From Bacillota bacterium (lineage in GTDB: Bacteria; Bacillota_I; Bacilli_A; Izemoplasmatales; Hujiaoplasmataceae), in NCBI GenBank assembly GCA_018818595.1, contig JAHIRM010000037.1, positions 38,094 to 102,093 of the forward strand: a DNA stretch of 64,000 bases. Reading direction: 5' to 3'. Shown here piece by piece: positions 46,804-55,913 of this stretch. How positions within the stretch are numbered: the first letter of the stretch is position 1; each line of letters begins with the position of its first letter. The position numbers and the translations under genes were made by a program. The notes below the pieces were generated by a model, which made no database searches, was not told the origin of the DNA, and saw only the letters and a list, made by a program, of their open reading frames with translations.

Positions 46804-47721
46804 CTATGGTTGATAATAAAATTCAGTACTTGGTAGTACGTTTCCAATCAATCCAGGATTTATTTCTAAAATTAAATTAAAATAAGTTTCTAAAGAAGTT
46901 TTCGCATCTTGCGCTGAAACAAATCCTAAATGACTATTTGGAATAGCATTAACTAAAACAGCATATGGAAATCCAAATTCTAAATCAACTGCTAAAGTAG
47001 CGGCTGCTTCCACATCATCATTTACAGATTCAATCGAGGCTTCTAAATCATTTAAAAATGTATTAATTGCGTTTTTTGACAAAGAAGCTTTCCCAAACAC
47101 TCCAGCTTGAGGATAGGAATTATCTCCTGTTATTGTTTGATACTCTGCTTGCAAATCAATAATATCTATATTAGAGATTTGAGCAGTTAAAACAGATAAA
47201 GAAGGTTCTGCAATCATAATAATTTTTGAGGAATCAGCTATAAAAGAAGCCGTCGCAGTAGCCACTGAATCCACATAAGTAATTGTACAATCTATCTCGA
47301 GAGAGTTCAATAGGAATTGAATAATAATGTCGGATGTTTGATTTTGCCCAAAAACAATTATTTCTTTTCCTTCTAAATCACTCATCGTAAAAGTTGAATC
47401 TTGAACGGTAATAAGATAATAATTTCCAAATGTAATTGCTGCTAAAAAAATATAATCTTGGTTGGATTGAAACAATTTTGCCCCAAGATTTGTTGGTGCA
47501 AAGATAAAATCATGAGACCCTGATCCAAAGGCTGCTACCAAGGGGTCTGCTCCAACCACAACATCAACTAAATAATTTTCAGCTTCTTCTTGAACGTACA
47601 TTTGAGCAAGGGCCGGTGCTCCAGATGGAGTCATAACGGACAATACTCCTATATCTTCTTGACAACCAAATAATAGAAAGCCAAAAAGGAATAGTACAAT
47701 GAAACTTACGATTTTTCTCAT
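46804..47721 (-). CDS. ABC solute-binding lipoprotein (NMT1/THI5-like)
   Basis: 305 aa. Lipoprotein signal FIVLFLFGFLLFGCQED with Cys20 as the lipidated residue. The rest is a type 2 periplasmic-binding fold: GVLSVMTPSGAPALAQMYVQ, DLEGKEIIVFGQNQTSDIII and YPQAGVFGKASLS, like ABC substrate-binding proteins of the NMT1/SsuA group. The start overlaps the hydA stop (ATGA), so synthesis is coupled to hydrogenase. That link suggests a ligand relevant to hydrogenase assembly or electron metabolism, which is inference only. Confidence 0.82.
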   Translation of the reverse strand: MRKIVSFIVLFLFGFLLFGCQEDIGVLSVMTPSGAPALAQMYVQEEAENYLVDVVVGADPLVAAFGSGSHDFIFAPTNLGAKLFQSNQDYIFLAAITFGNYYLITVQDSTFTMSDLEGKEIIVFGQNQTSDIIIQFLLNSLEIDCTITYVDSVATATASFIADSSKIIMIAEPSLSVLTAQISNIDIIDLQAEYQTITGDNSYPQAGVFGKASLSKNAINTFLNDLEASIESVNDDVEAAATLAVDLEFGFPYAVLVNAIPNSHLGFVSAQDAKTSLETYFNLILEINPGLIGNVLPSTEFYYQP

Positions 47722-49481
47722 TTTGATCCCTCTGAATAACTAGTTCTTTTTTTATAGGTAGTATGAAGTAATTCATGACTGATATGAGAATTTGGTTCTT
47801 GTAAAAATTCTTTGTATATTTTAATTACAGCAGGATTTTCATGTGATTTTCTAAATTCAGCTTCTTCATCAATGTTATAAAGCACTTTTGCCCTCTTAGC
47901 TCTAACATCTATTTTTTCTTGAACTTCAGCTGAAACAATCGGCTGTCCTCCGCCATTTACACATCCACCAGTGCAACCCATGAATTCAACAAAATGATAT
48001 TGTTTATCTGTAATTTTAAGATGTTCCATAAATTCCTTTATGGCTCTTCCGCCATGTACAACTGCAACATTTACTTCTGTTCCATTAACACAATAAGTAG
48101 CTTCTTTGATGTTTTCAAGCCCTCTCATATCTGCGAATTCAACAGGAGTAGAATGTCCTTCTAAAATTTCAGTAACCGTTCTTAAAGCGGCTTCCATTAC
48201 TCCTCCAGTCGCTCCAAAAATAGCGCCTGCTCCGGTATATTTTGCCAATTCACCAAAAGGTTTGATTGGTTCCAAATCACGGAAAGGAATTCCTCTATGT
48301 CTGATTATTCTAGAAATTTCTCTCGTAGTTAATACAATATCTACGTCTCTGTATCCATCTCTTCCCATTTCGGGTCTTCTAGCTTCGGCCTTTTTCGCAA
48401 CACAAGGCATAATCGATACCGAAATGATGTCTTTTGGACTTTTATTTAATTTTTTTGCATAATAAGTTTTTATTAGAGCTCCTGCCATTTGTTGAGGAGA
48501 TTTACAAGAAGATAAGTTAGAAATATATTCAGGATAGTAAAGTTCTAAATAATTAACCCATCCAGGTGAACATGAAGTAAACATTGGTAATACACCATTG
48601 TTTTTCACACGAGAAATAAATTCGGTTCCTTCTTCTAGAATCGTCAAATCGGCTGTAAAGTTTGTATCCATGATTTCATGAATTCCTAACACTTTTAAAG
48701 CAGCAAACATTTGACCTTCCACATTGGTTCCAATTTTATATCCAAACTCTTCTCCAAGTGCTGCTCTTACAGCTGGTGCAACTTGAACGACTATTGTTTT
48801 TTCTGGATCTCTTAGAGCTCTTTCTAATTCTTTAATTTCATCTTTTTCACGAATGGCTCCTGTAGGGCATGCTTGAATACATTTTCCACAATAGATACAA
48901 CCTGCATCATCCAAATTATGGAATAATGCTGGTCCAACATAAGTTTTAGATCCTCTTTGATTAAAATTTAAAATACCAAGTCCAGATAATTTTTCACATG
49001 CAGAAACACAACGTCCACATAAAACGCATTTACTAGAATCAATAATCATTGCATCGGAAGAATCGTTGAGTCTAATCGTTTTTTGATCAAAAATTTCTCC
49101 ATTACTAAAATCATTATCAACATTAAATCTTCTTAACAAATCTAAAAATTCACAACTATTTTCTCTGGAACATTTCCAACATTCAAATTTATGGTTTCCT
49201 GCAAGTAATTCAAGATTTGCAGATACGGCATTATATACTTCTTTGGAATTGGTCGAAATATTCATTCCTTCTACTACTTTTGTTGAACAAGAAGTTTTCA
49301 ACCCTTTCATTCCATCTATTTTTACGATACATACACGACAATTGGATTCTTCATGAACTCCTTGTAAAAAACAAAGTCTAGGAATTCGAACTCCAGCAAT
49401 TTCAGCCGCTTTTAATACAGTATACCCAGATGGAACTTCTATTTGTTTGCCATCAATTGTTACATGTATCATATTAGCCAT
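47718..49481 (-). CDS. hydA: [FeFe] hydrogenase catalytic subunit HydA
   Basis: 587 aa. N-terminal [2Fe-2S] ferredoxin domain (PRLCFLQGVHEESNCRVCIV ... SCSTKV). A His-Cys3 cluster motif lies in HKFECWKCSRENSCEF and two [4Fe-4S] motifs are CVLCGRCVSACEK and CIYCGKCIQACP. The H-cluster motifs are all intact: L1 FTSCSPGW, L2 IMPCVAKKAE, L3 FMGCTGGCVNGGGQP. This modular form is that of trimeric NAD-linked, often electron-bifurcating group A3 enzymes, producing or consuming H2 in the cytoplasm. It overlaps hydB by 8 bp. Maturases HydE, HydF and HydG are not in the window. Confidence 0.95.
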   Translation of the reverse strand: MANMIHVTIDGKQIEVPSGYTVLKAAEIAGVRIPRLCFLQGVHEESNCRVCIVKIDGMKGLKTSCSTKVVEGMNISTNSKEVYNAVSANLELLAGNHKFECWKCSRENSCEFLDLLRRFNVDNDFSNGEIFDQKTIRLNDSSDAMIIDSSKCVLCGRCVSACEKLSGLGILNFNQRGSKTYVGPALFHNLDDAGCIYCGKCIQACPTGAIREKDEIKELERALRDPEKTIVVQVAPAVRAALGEEFGYKIGTNVEGQMFAALKVLGIHEIMDTNFTADLTILEEGTEFISRVKNNGVLPMFTSCSPGWVNYLELYYPEYISNLSSCKSPQQMAGALIKTYYAKKLNKSPKDIISVSIMPCVAKKAEARRPEMGRDGYRDVDIVLTTREISRIIRHRGIPFRDLEPIKPFGELAKYTGAGAIFGATGGVMEAALRTVTEILEGHSTPVEFADMRGLENIKEATYCVNGTEVNVAVVHGGRAIKEFMEHLKITDKQYHFVEFMGCTGGCVNGGGQPIVSAEVQEKIDVRAKRAKVLYNIDEEAEFRKSHENPAVIKIYKEFLQEPNSHISHELLHTTYKKRTSYSEGSK

Positions 49482-51291
49482 TCAATCGTTCCTCCCAGTG
49501 TAATGATTTTGAAGTAATTGCATTGACAGGACAAACCGTTTTACATGCTCCACATCGAATACAAATGTCTAAATCAATAAAATGTTTATCTTTTACTTTT
49601 CCTGAAATAGCTCCAACAGGACAGTTCTTTGCACATTTAGTACAACCAATACATTTATCAGTAACAACAAAATTAGTAAGATTTGAACAAACTCCTGCCG
49701 GACACACCTTGGCCACTACATGAGCAACATATTCGTTTCTAAAATGTTTAAGCGTAGATAAAACTGGATTTGGAGCTGTTTGTCCTAATCCACATAAAGA
49801 TGATTCCTGAATCATGTTCCCAAGTATTTCTAACGTATCTAAATCTTGAAGCGTTCCTTCGCCCTCGCAAATTTTATTAAGGATGTCAAGCATTCTTCTG
49901 GTTCCTTCTCTACAAGGAGTGCATTTCCCGCAAGATTCTTCAACGGTAAAATCAAGATAAAAACGAGCAACGTCTACCATGCAGTTATCCTCATCCATTA
50001 CAATCATTCCACCCGAACCCATCATAGAACCTAAATTAATTAGATTATCAAAATCAATTGGAGTGTCAAGCGATTCTTCTGTAATACATCCCCCGGATGG
50101 ACCACCGGTTTGAACGGATTTAAATTTTCTTTTATTGGGAATTCCTCCACCAATATCAAAAATTACTTCTCTAAGTGTTGTTCCCATTGGAACTTCTAAT
50201 AATCCGGTATTTTGAATCTTTCCACCAAGCGCAAATACTTTTGTACCACTTGATTTTTCTGTTCCTATCGATTTAAACCAAGTTGCTCCTTTTAAGAATA
50301 CAACTGGAACGTTAGCAAATGTTTCAACGTTATTCACGTTGGTTGGGTGCCCCCATAATCCTTTTACTGCAGGAAAGGGTGGTTTGTTTTTTGGCATACC
50401 TCGGTTACCTTCAATGGAGGCGATGAGCGCGGTTTCTTCTCCGCAAACAAAAGCACCTGCACCAAGGCGTAATTCTATATCAAAATCAAAACCAGTATCA
50501 AAGATATTTTTTCCTAAAAGTTGATATTTTTTTGCTTGAGCAATCGCAATTTCAAGTCTTTCTACCGCAACGGGATATTCAGCACGAACATAAACATATC
50601 CTTGATTTGCTCCAATTGCATATCCACAAATAGCCATTGCTTCTAAAACAGAATGAGGATCTCCTTCTAGAACGGCTCTATCCATAAATGCGCCTGGGTC
50701 CCCTTCGTCTGCATTACAAATAACATACTTTTGATCATCTACTGATTTTGATGCAAATTCCCATTTTAATCCAGTTGAGAATCCACCGCCACCTCGGCCG
50801 CGAAGTCCAGACTTTTTCATTGTCTCAATTACTTCCATAGGAGTCATTTCGGTTAGCACTTTTCCAAGCGCTAAATATCCATCATTTGTGATGTATTCTT
50901 CAATGTCTAATGGATTTATATTTCCACAATTTCTTAATGTTAAACGTCTTTGTTTTGCATAAAATTTTAATTGTGAATTGTTTTTAATTTTCTTTTTTTC
51001 AATTGTATCTTTAAACAGAAGTCTTTCAACAATTTTACCTTTTACAATGTGCTCACTAACAATTTCAAAAACATCTTCTTTTGTTACGTGAGAATAGAAA
51101 ACTTCTCCAGGATAAACGACAACAATCGGACCCTTTTCACAAAGTCCAAAACAACCTGTCATAACGATTTTTACATCTTCATGCAAATTATAACTATCTA
51201 AATACTTTTCAAATTCATCTCTTATTTCTTTTGAGTTGGAATTAGAACACTCACTACCGCCACAGATTAATATATGCATACTCTCTAACAT
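49474..51291 (-). CDS. hydB: NAD-linked hydrogenase flavoprotein subunit HydB (NuoF-like)
   Basis: 605 aa. Residues ~1-110 are a thioredoxin-like [2Fe-2S] domain (CGGSECSNSNSKEI ... MTGCFGLCEKGPI). Then the NuoF core: GLRGRGGGGFSTGLKWEF for NADH, CNADEGDPGAFMDR for FMN, and SCGKCTPCREGTRRM for a [4Fe-4S] cluster. Two C-terminal [4Fe-4S] motifs follow (CIGCTKCAKNCPVG, CIRCGACKTVCPVN). It moves electrons between NAD(H), ferredoxin and HydA. Met5 (51279) is an alternative start. Confidence 0.95.
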   Translation of the reverse strand: MLESMHILICGGSECSNSNSKEIRDEFEKYLDSYNLHEDVKIVMTGCFGLCEKGPIVVVYPGEVFYSHVTKEDVFEIVSEHIVKGKIVERLLFKDTIEKKKIKNNSQLKFYAKQRRLTLRNCGNINPLDIEEYITNDGYLALGKVLTEMTPMEVIETMKKSGLRGRGGGGFSTGLKWEFASKSVDDQKYVICNADEGDPGAFMDRAVLEGDPHSVLEAMAICGYAIGANQGYVYVRAEYPVAVERLEIAIAQAKKYQLLGKNIFDTGFDFDIELRLGAGAFVCGEETALIASIEGNRGMPKNKPPFPAVKGLWGHPTNVNNVETFANVPVVFLKGATWFKSIGTEKSSGTKVFALGGKIQNTGLLEVPMGTTLREVIFDIGGGIPNKRKFKSVQTGGPSGGCITEESLDTPIDFDNLINLGSMMGSGGMIVMDEDNCMVDVARFYLDFTVEESCGKCTPCREGTRRMLDILNKICEGEGTLQDLDTLEILGNMIQESSLCGLGQTAPNPVLSTLKHFRNEYVAHVVAKVCPAGVCSNLTNFVVTDKCIGCTKCAKNCPVGAISGKVKDKHFIDLDICIRCGACKTVCPVNAITSKSLHWEERLNG

Positions 51292-51299
51292 AACTGTAC

Positions 51300-51668
51300 C
51301 TACCTTTTCACCGATGACAACAAATATCGATCTAGTTTTTTTCCACCCATAAGGTGCTCTTCAACTATTTCAGAAATCATACGTTCGTTTACCAAACAGT
51401 ATGTGGTAGAATTTCCATTGTTTTCAACGATTTCGACAATTGGTTCAAAGGCACATTCTCCCATGCAACCCACTTGTGTAATGATTATATTTTTTAGTCC
51501 TCTTAATCTAATTTCCTTTTCAAACCCAATTAATACTGGCCTTGCCCCCGCGGCAATCCCACAGGTACCCATACCGATTTGAATTCTAATTCCTCCAGAT
51601 TGATAGAACATATTCCTGTTTTTTACAGCTTGGTCTTTTAGTTTTTTTAAATCTTCAAGTGATTTCAT
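51300..51668 (-). CDS. [2Fe-2S] thioredoxin-like ferredoxin of hyd operon
   Basis: 122 aa. Cysteines in IGMGTCGIAAGARPVLIGFE and TQVGCMGECAFEPIVEI give the four-Cys pattern of thioredoxin-like [2Fe-2S] proteins. Small proteins of this kind are often found between hydC and hydB. It probably serves as an electron carrier or accessory subunit. A GGGGGG ribosome site lies just before ATG 51668; the ATG at 51683 overlaps it. Follows hydC after a 60-bp gap. Confidence 0.88.
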   Translation of the reverse strand: MKSLEDLKKLKDQAVKNRNMFYQSGGIRIQIGMGTCGIAAGARPVLIGFEKEIRLRGLKNIIITQVGCMGECAFEPIVEIVENNGNSTTYCLVNERMISEIVEEHLMGGKKLDRYLLSSVKR

Positions 51669-51730
51669 CTTATTCCCCCCCATAGATATTTAGTAAGGAT
51701 TTCTTTAATATTTGAATGAATATACTCATT

Positions 51731-52210
51731 TTATTTCATTCCTTTTAAAACTTCTTTTGCTTTTTGAACAGAACCGTTTCCATAAACAATTTCATTTACT
51801 GTAAAGACTGGAGCTAATCCACAAGCACCAATGCATCTAGTTGCTTGTAATGTAAACTCACCATCATGAGATGTCTCACCAATTTTAATTTTTAAGTCAT
51901 CAGAAAATGCATCAAGAATTCCTTGAGATCCTCTAACGTAACACGCCGTCCCTAAACAAACGCTAATGATGGTTTTCCCTTTTGGTTCAATTGAGAATTG
52001 ACCATAAAAGGTCACAACTCCATTGATTTTTGAAATACTTTCATTTAACTCTTTTGAAATAATTTTTTGGATGTGCAAGGGAATGCAACCAAATATTTTT
52101 TGTGCTTCATGTAGTGTAGGCATTAATGGACCCGGCTTTTTCTTATTCTCTTCCATTATTGCATACAATCTTGCAAGCTTTTCTTCAGTAATCTGAATTT
52201 TTGCTCCCAC
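51731..52210 (-). CDS. hydC: NAD-linked hydrogenase subunit HydC (NuoE-like)
   Basis: 159 aa. Helical N-terminal bundle (LMPTLHEAQKIFGCIPLHIQ) and a C-terminal thioredoxin-like [2Fe-2S] domain with cysteines in VCLGTACYVRG and ATRCIGACGLAPV. First gene of hydC-fd-hydB-hydA-SBP-permease. The start codon is GTG with AGGGAG upstream; an extended -10 (TGTTATAAT, 52250-52258) lies 40 bp before it. Confidence 0.94.
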   Translation of the reverse strand: MGAKIQITEEKLARLYAIMEENKKKPGPLMPTLHEAQKIFGCIPLHIQKIISKELNESISKINGVVTFYGQFSIEPKGKTIISVCLGTACYVRGSQGILDAFSDDLKIKIGETSHDGEFTLQATRCIGACGLAPVFTVNEIVYGNGSVQKAKEVLKGMK

Positions 52211-52249
52211 TTCTTTAATCTCCCTTCACTAAGATATTTCAGCATATGT

Positions 52250-52258
52250 ATTATAACA
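52250..52258 (-). promoter_or_regulatory. hyd operon promoter (extended -10)
   Basis: Minus-strand TGTTATAAT, a perfect extended -10; the -35 region is weak (TTTTAT-like). It lies just after the terminator of the preceding surface-protein gene. No Rex-type operator was recognised by eye. Confidence 0.6.
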
Positions 52259-52271
52259 CTTCTCTTATCAG

Positions 52272-52303
52272 AATAAAATAAAAATAAGCGTATAAAACGC
52301 TTA
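52272..52303 (-). terminator. Terminator of surface-protein gene
   Basis: Stem TAAGCGT (52285-52291) / ACGCTTA (52297-52303), extendable by flanking A/T pairs, then TTTTTATTTTA on the minus strand. Overlaps the stop codon. Confidence 0.75.
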
Positions 52304-53962
52304 CTTTTTTTTGTATATTAAAAACCAGACAAGATTTGAACATATAGCGATAAATGATAGCGCTATCCCGGTAATTGCTGCTTTATTTTCTTCCCAAAAC
52401 CCTATTTCAGGTGGATTGGTAGCAATTGGAGCTTCATAATAATAATCAGAAGATCTGTCTTTCACTAATACTTGTACTGTTTTTGAGAAGATAAGCCCAT
52501 CATCAGATTTATAATCAAGTGATAATTGATACATGCCAGGAGTTGATGCGTGAGCTGTATAAGAATCATACTGAATAACAACTTCGTAATTTAATAATGC
52601 ATTTAATTCTTTGGACTGAATGAATAAATTGGTTAAATCGGATAACTCAAGTATTGTATCAGAATAAACTTGAATAACAGAAAAATCAAAATAGACAGCA
52701 GGTCCAATTTCATCAACAACTGTAATAGACACAATTTGTTCTGTTATATTCCCACTTGAATCTTCCACTTTAAAAACCATTTGATAATTCCCTAATAGTT
52801 GATAATTACTAAAATAATTTTCGGATATTAGAACTATTTCTAAATCTTCAGAATTATCATAATTATCGCTAATGCTTAACCCTTGTAAAATATCTTCTAG
52901 GTACAACCTAGTATCATATCCAACAATAATCGAAGTTATTCCCGAAAATATAGGAAATTCATTGTCAATCACATCAATAAAAACTGTATAATATTCCGTA
53001 TTTCCCGATGAATCGCTTACCTGAAAGATTAAATTATAATTTCCAATTTCAAAATTACTGCTAGAATAATTATCTTCTGTCAATACAATGTTTGTAGTTA
53101 TATCCCCATCATAATTATCGCTTGCATGTATTAGAGAAACGATTTCTGATATAGTCAAACTATTTGGAAACGCTACTTCAATTGTCTCTATATCAGAAAA
53201 TACTGGTTTAAGAATATCTACTACTTCTACAGAAATGTCGATTTGAGTGGAGTTCCCACTTAAATCTGACACTTCAAATGTGATAACGTAAGTTCCAAGA
53301 ACAGATTTGTTTATTTCATAATCATCACTAATAATAACAATTCTGTTTGAAACATCTCCATCAATATCATCATATGCTTGTAAAGCTGATAAAATTTCAA
53401 GCGAAGTAATGGGTGAATGAACATAGGAAAGAACAATCCCAAAAATTTCAAAACACGGGGCTTCTGTATCCATAATCGTTCCTTCAGAATATGACTCAAA
53501 TCCATCAAAGGAAGAACCTTCCTCTAATATGACTTCATCAAACCCAGAAGACATAAAATAATCATTTATATTGTAAAAACTAAGAAAAGCATAATTGGTA
53601 TTTGTTGGCGTTTTAAACAGATAGCTCATTGTATTTTCGTTTCCAACGAAACTAAAATCTCCCGCCAATACAGCACTACTTTCAAGCAACATCTCGTCAT
53701 CATAATACAAAATCTCAAATAAAACATCTTCATTTACGAGTTGATTAAAATAGGTTTGTGAAACAGTCATAATATAATCTGTATATGGTTTTATCAAAAA
53801 AGTCCCATCAGTCGAATAAAATGGCCCATCAAATTCAAACAAATCAACTGTTAAATAATTATCACCTCCAGGCAAATAGTTTAACGTTTGTGCACACACT
53901 TCAGATTTAAAAGAAAAAAGTATAATTAAAATACTTAAAACAAATACACCTAATTTTTTCAC
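52301..53962 (-). CDS. Membrane-anchored surface protein with Ig-like repeats
   Basis: 553 aa. Signal peptide LGVFVLSILIILFSFKSEVCA; residues ~30-165 are an N-terminal domain of unknown type. Then come about four ~80-residue Ig/cadherin-like (DUF5011-type) repeats with recurring elements such as YDDIDGDVSN, ASDNYDGDITTNIVL, and LIFQVSDSSGN. The last ~25 residues are a membrane anchor ending LVWFLIYKKK. Probably an adhesin or envelope protein, ligand unknown. GTG start preceded by AAAGGAAG. The repeats are divergent, so they are old duplications. Confidence 0.8.
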   Translation of the reverse strand: MKKLGVFVLSILIILFSFKSEVCAQTLNYLPGGDNYLTVDLFEFDGPFYSTDGTFLIKPYTDYIMTVSQTYFNQLVNEDVLFEILYYDDEMLLESSAVLAGDFSFVGNENTMSYLFKTPTNTNYAFLSFYNINDYFMSSGFDEVILEEGSSFDGFESYSEGTIMDTEAPCFEIFGIVLSYVHSPITSLEILSALQAYDDIDGDVSNRIVIISDDYEINKSVLGTYVITFEVSDLSGNSTQIDISVEVVDILKPVFSDIETIEVAFPNSLTISEIVSLIHASDNYDGDITTNIVLTEDNYSSSNFEIGNYNLIFQVSDSSGNTEYYTVFIDVIDNEFPIFSGITSIIVGYDTRLYLEDILQGLSISDNYDNSEDLEIVLISENYFSNYQLLGNYQMVFKVEDSSGNITEQIVSITVVDEIGPAVYFDFSVIQVYSDTILELSDLTNLFIQSKELNALLNYEVVIQYDSYTAHASTPGMYQLSLDYKSDDGLIFSKTVQVLVKDRSSDYYYEAPIATNPPEIGFWEENKAAITGIALSFIAICSNLVWFLIYKKK

Positions 53963-54020
53963 TCAATAACACTTCCTTTCATATAACATAATACGAAGGG
54001 AAGGTCTCAATTCTTTTTTT

Positions 54021-54048
54021 ATAAAAAAGACTACCTATTGGGTAGTCT
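54021..54048 (-). terminator. Terminator of HD-GYP gene
   Basis: Perfect 8-bp stem AGACTACC (54029-54036) / GGTAGTCT (54041-54048), 4-nt loop, then TTTTTTAT on the minus strand. Confidence 0.85.
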
Positions 54049-54054
54049 AATATA

Positions 54055-55275
54055 TTATGATTGATGAAAAATTTGATAAATATCTTGGCAAATGTCTAAG
54101 TCAATTAATCCTTTCATTGCCATATCACTTAAAATAGAATAGGCGGTTTCTTTACTCATCGCCTTTCGATAAGGCCTATCTTCTTGAAGAGCAGTGTAAA
54201 TATCAATGCAAGCAATCAGTCTTGACCCGAAATCCAAATTTTCTTTTGTTAATCCTCTCGGGTATCCAGATCCATCCAATTTTTCGTGATGATTGTAAAT
54301 CCACTCTGTAATTTTTTCAAATCCAATAATGTTTTTTAAACATTCATAGGCTATAGTAGGATGTTCTTGAATCACTTTAAATTCTTCTATAGTTAGTGGC
54401 CCTGGCTTTTCAATGATAGATTTGCTAATACCTAATTTTCCTAAATCATGCAAATCAGCTGCAATAACAAGTAAACTTGATTCTTCTTTATTTAAATGAT
54501 AAAATTTTGCCATTCTTTTCATCGTGGCTGCTACCATATTGGAATGTTGATGTGTATAACTAGATTTTGAGTCTATCACTTTTGAAAATGTTTTTGTTAT
54601 TTTTCGAATCGTTTTCGATTCCATTTCAAAATCGAATCCTTGTGAACTTTTTTCTAAGTTTTCATCAATGATATCATCAGATAGTCCTTCCCAAAAGGAA
54701 GGTTGATTTGAAATTTCAAGAAATGCATTAACTACAACATTAGAAAATAAGCTGGTATTATTTTTTTGTACAAAATCAATAATTTGATTTTTTAAGACTG
54801 GGTTACTTGGAATATGTGTCAAATTAAAATTTAAATCAATCATATCCGAAAGATGAATGATTTGTGCTAAAAGTGGAATTTTGTCTCCTTTTATCCCAAA
54901 GAATCCTGATCCATCACAGTTTTCGTGATGATATAAAATGACATTTTTTGGCTTTGTTAGAAAGGGAAAATCCACTAAATTCTTTTCTCCCATTGTGCAA
55001 TGCATTATTGCAGTTTCAAGAGAAAGTCGTTTTTCAAGATGCGTTCCTTTTAATTCTTCGTGAAGGATTGCAAGAGATGCTCCGTTGTCATGCAAAATTG
55101 CGAGCGAAAGCAAGTCAAACACTTGATCTTCTGGCAAAGAAAGCGCGCTACTAATGTGATAAGAAATATAAGCCACTCTTTTCGAATGATTGGTTGGAAC
55201 TCCAAATATCTCTTTTTCGATATAATCAAGAGAAATTGAGATGCCTTGCAAAAAATTGACAAGATTAAATTTCAT
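54055..55275 (-). CDS. Tandem HD-GYP domain protein
   Basis: 406 aa, no membrane segment. Two HD-GYP-like halves. The first (~1-185) has NHSKRVAY, SLAILHDNGAS and LYHHENCDGSGFFG, so the GYP is altered. The second (~215-400) is canonical: THQHSNMVAA, AADLHDLGKLG, QEHPTIAYE and NHHEKLDGSGYPRG. HD-GYP proteins usually hydrolyse cyclic di-GMP or related dinucleotides. No GGDEF synthase is in the window. A consensus -35 TTGACA lies upstream. Monocistronic. Confidence 0.87.
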   Translation of the reverse strand: MKFNLVNFLQGISISLDYIEKEIFGVPTNHSKRVAYISYHISSALSLPEDQVFDLLSLAILHDNGASLAILHEELKGTHLEKRLSLETAIMHCTMGEKNLVDFPFLTKPKNVILYHHENCDGSGFFGIKGDKIPLLAQIIHLSDMIDLNFNLTHIPSNPVLKNQIIDFVQKNNTSLFSNVVVNAFLEISNQPSFWEGLSDDIIDENLEKSSQGFDFEMESKTIRKITKTFSKVIDSKSSYTHQHSNMVAATMKRMAKFYHLNKEESSLLVIAADLHDLGKLGISKSIIEKPGPLTIEEFKVIQEHPTIAYECLKNIIGFEKITEWIYNHHEKLDGSGYPRGLTKENLDFGSRLIACIDIYTALQEDRPYRKAMSKETAYSILSDMAMKGLIDLDICQDIYQIFHQS

Positions 55276-55306
55276 TTTAGTTCTCTCCCTCTTAACAAAT
55301 GTAAGT

Positions 55307-55334
55307 AAATTAGATATTAGTTGAATTGTGTCAA
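55307..55334 (-). promoter_or_regulatory. HD-GYP gene promoter
   Basis: Minus-strand perfect TTGACA (55329-55334), 16 bp, TAATTT (55307-55312). Confidence 0.55.
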
Positions 55335-55449
55335 GTATACTTCAATTGATAAGAAAAATCAAATACATCTCAATTTAATAAAATTAGGTATCGTTAAAAA
55401 ATGTATCCCAATTTTCACACCTTATTTCTAACGGTTTTAACCAATCATT

Positions 55450-55488
55450 AAATCAAAAGAATCATACTAGATTTCTCTAATATGATTC
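55450..55488 (-). terminator. Terminator of 67-aa membrane protein gene
   Basis: 13-bp stem GAATCATACTAGA (55459-55471) / TCTAATATGATTC (55476-55488) with one G-U pair in RNA, then TTTTGATTT on the minus strand. Confidence 0.8.
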
Positions 55489-55507
55489 CTTTTTATTTGT
55501 TATTTAG

Positions 55508-55711
55508 TTAATCTCTTGCCTTATAAATCTCAATAAATATTCCCACAATTCCCGACATCAACATAATTGCCAAAAATACCAAATACCCATTATCAATATC
55601 TCTATCTAAAAAATGATAATACAATAATCTGCTTGTTCCAAAAGCAATTAAAATGATGTATATGGTGTTTTTCAATGCAAATAGTAACTTTGATTCTCCT
55701 CTTGTATTCAT
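55508..55711 (-). CDS. Small two-segment membrane protein, unknown
   Basis: 67 aa. Two hydrophobic segments (FALKNTIYIILIAFGTSRLL and GYLVFLAIMLMSGIVGIFIE) separated by a short charged loop HFLDRDIDNG. Not recognised. GGGAGAGG ribosome site and a good terminator support expression. Stands alone. Confidence 0.6.
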   Translation of the reverse strand: MNTRGESKLLFALKNTIYIILIAFGTSRLLYYHFLDRDIDNGYLVFLAIMLMSGIVGIFIEIYKARD

Positions 55712-55805
55712 ATTTACCTCTCCCTTGAAAATATAGTGTTTATCTTGTTACTAATAATATTAAAACAATCTTTGGCTAAGAATCCCATAACTAATGATTA
55801 AAAAC

Positions 55806-55846
55806 TTTGATCCATACCGATTTGCAAATAAGCAAAGAGTATCAAA
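55806..55846 (-). terminator. Possible terminator after 148-aa gene
   Basis: Imperfect hairpin TTTGAT/ATCAAA outer arms with inner TTTGC/GCAAA; on the minus strand it is followed by GTTTTTAATC. Weak. Confidence 0.35.
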
Positions 55847-55913
55847 AATAACAATATTTTTTTCATATTGTCTCGCTTGACAATTGTTCTAACATAAATT
55901 TATGTGTTTATGC

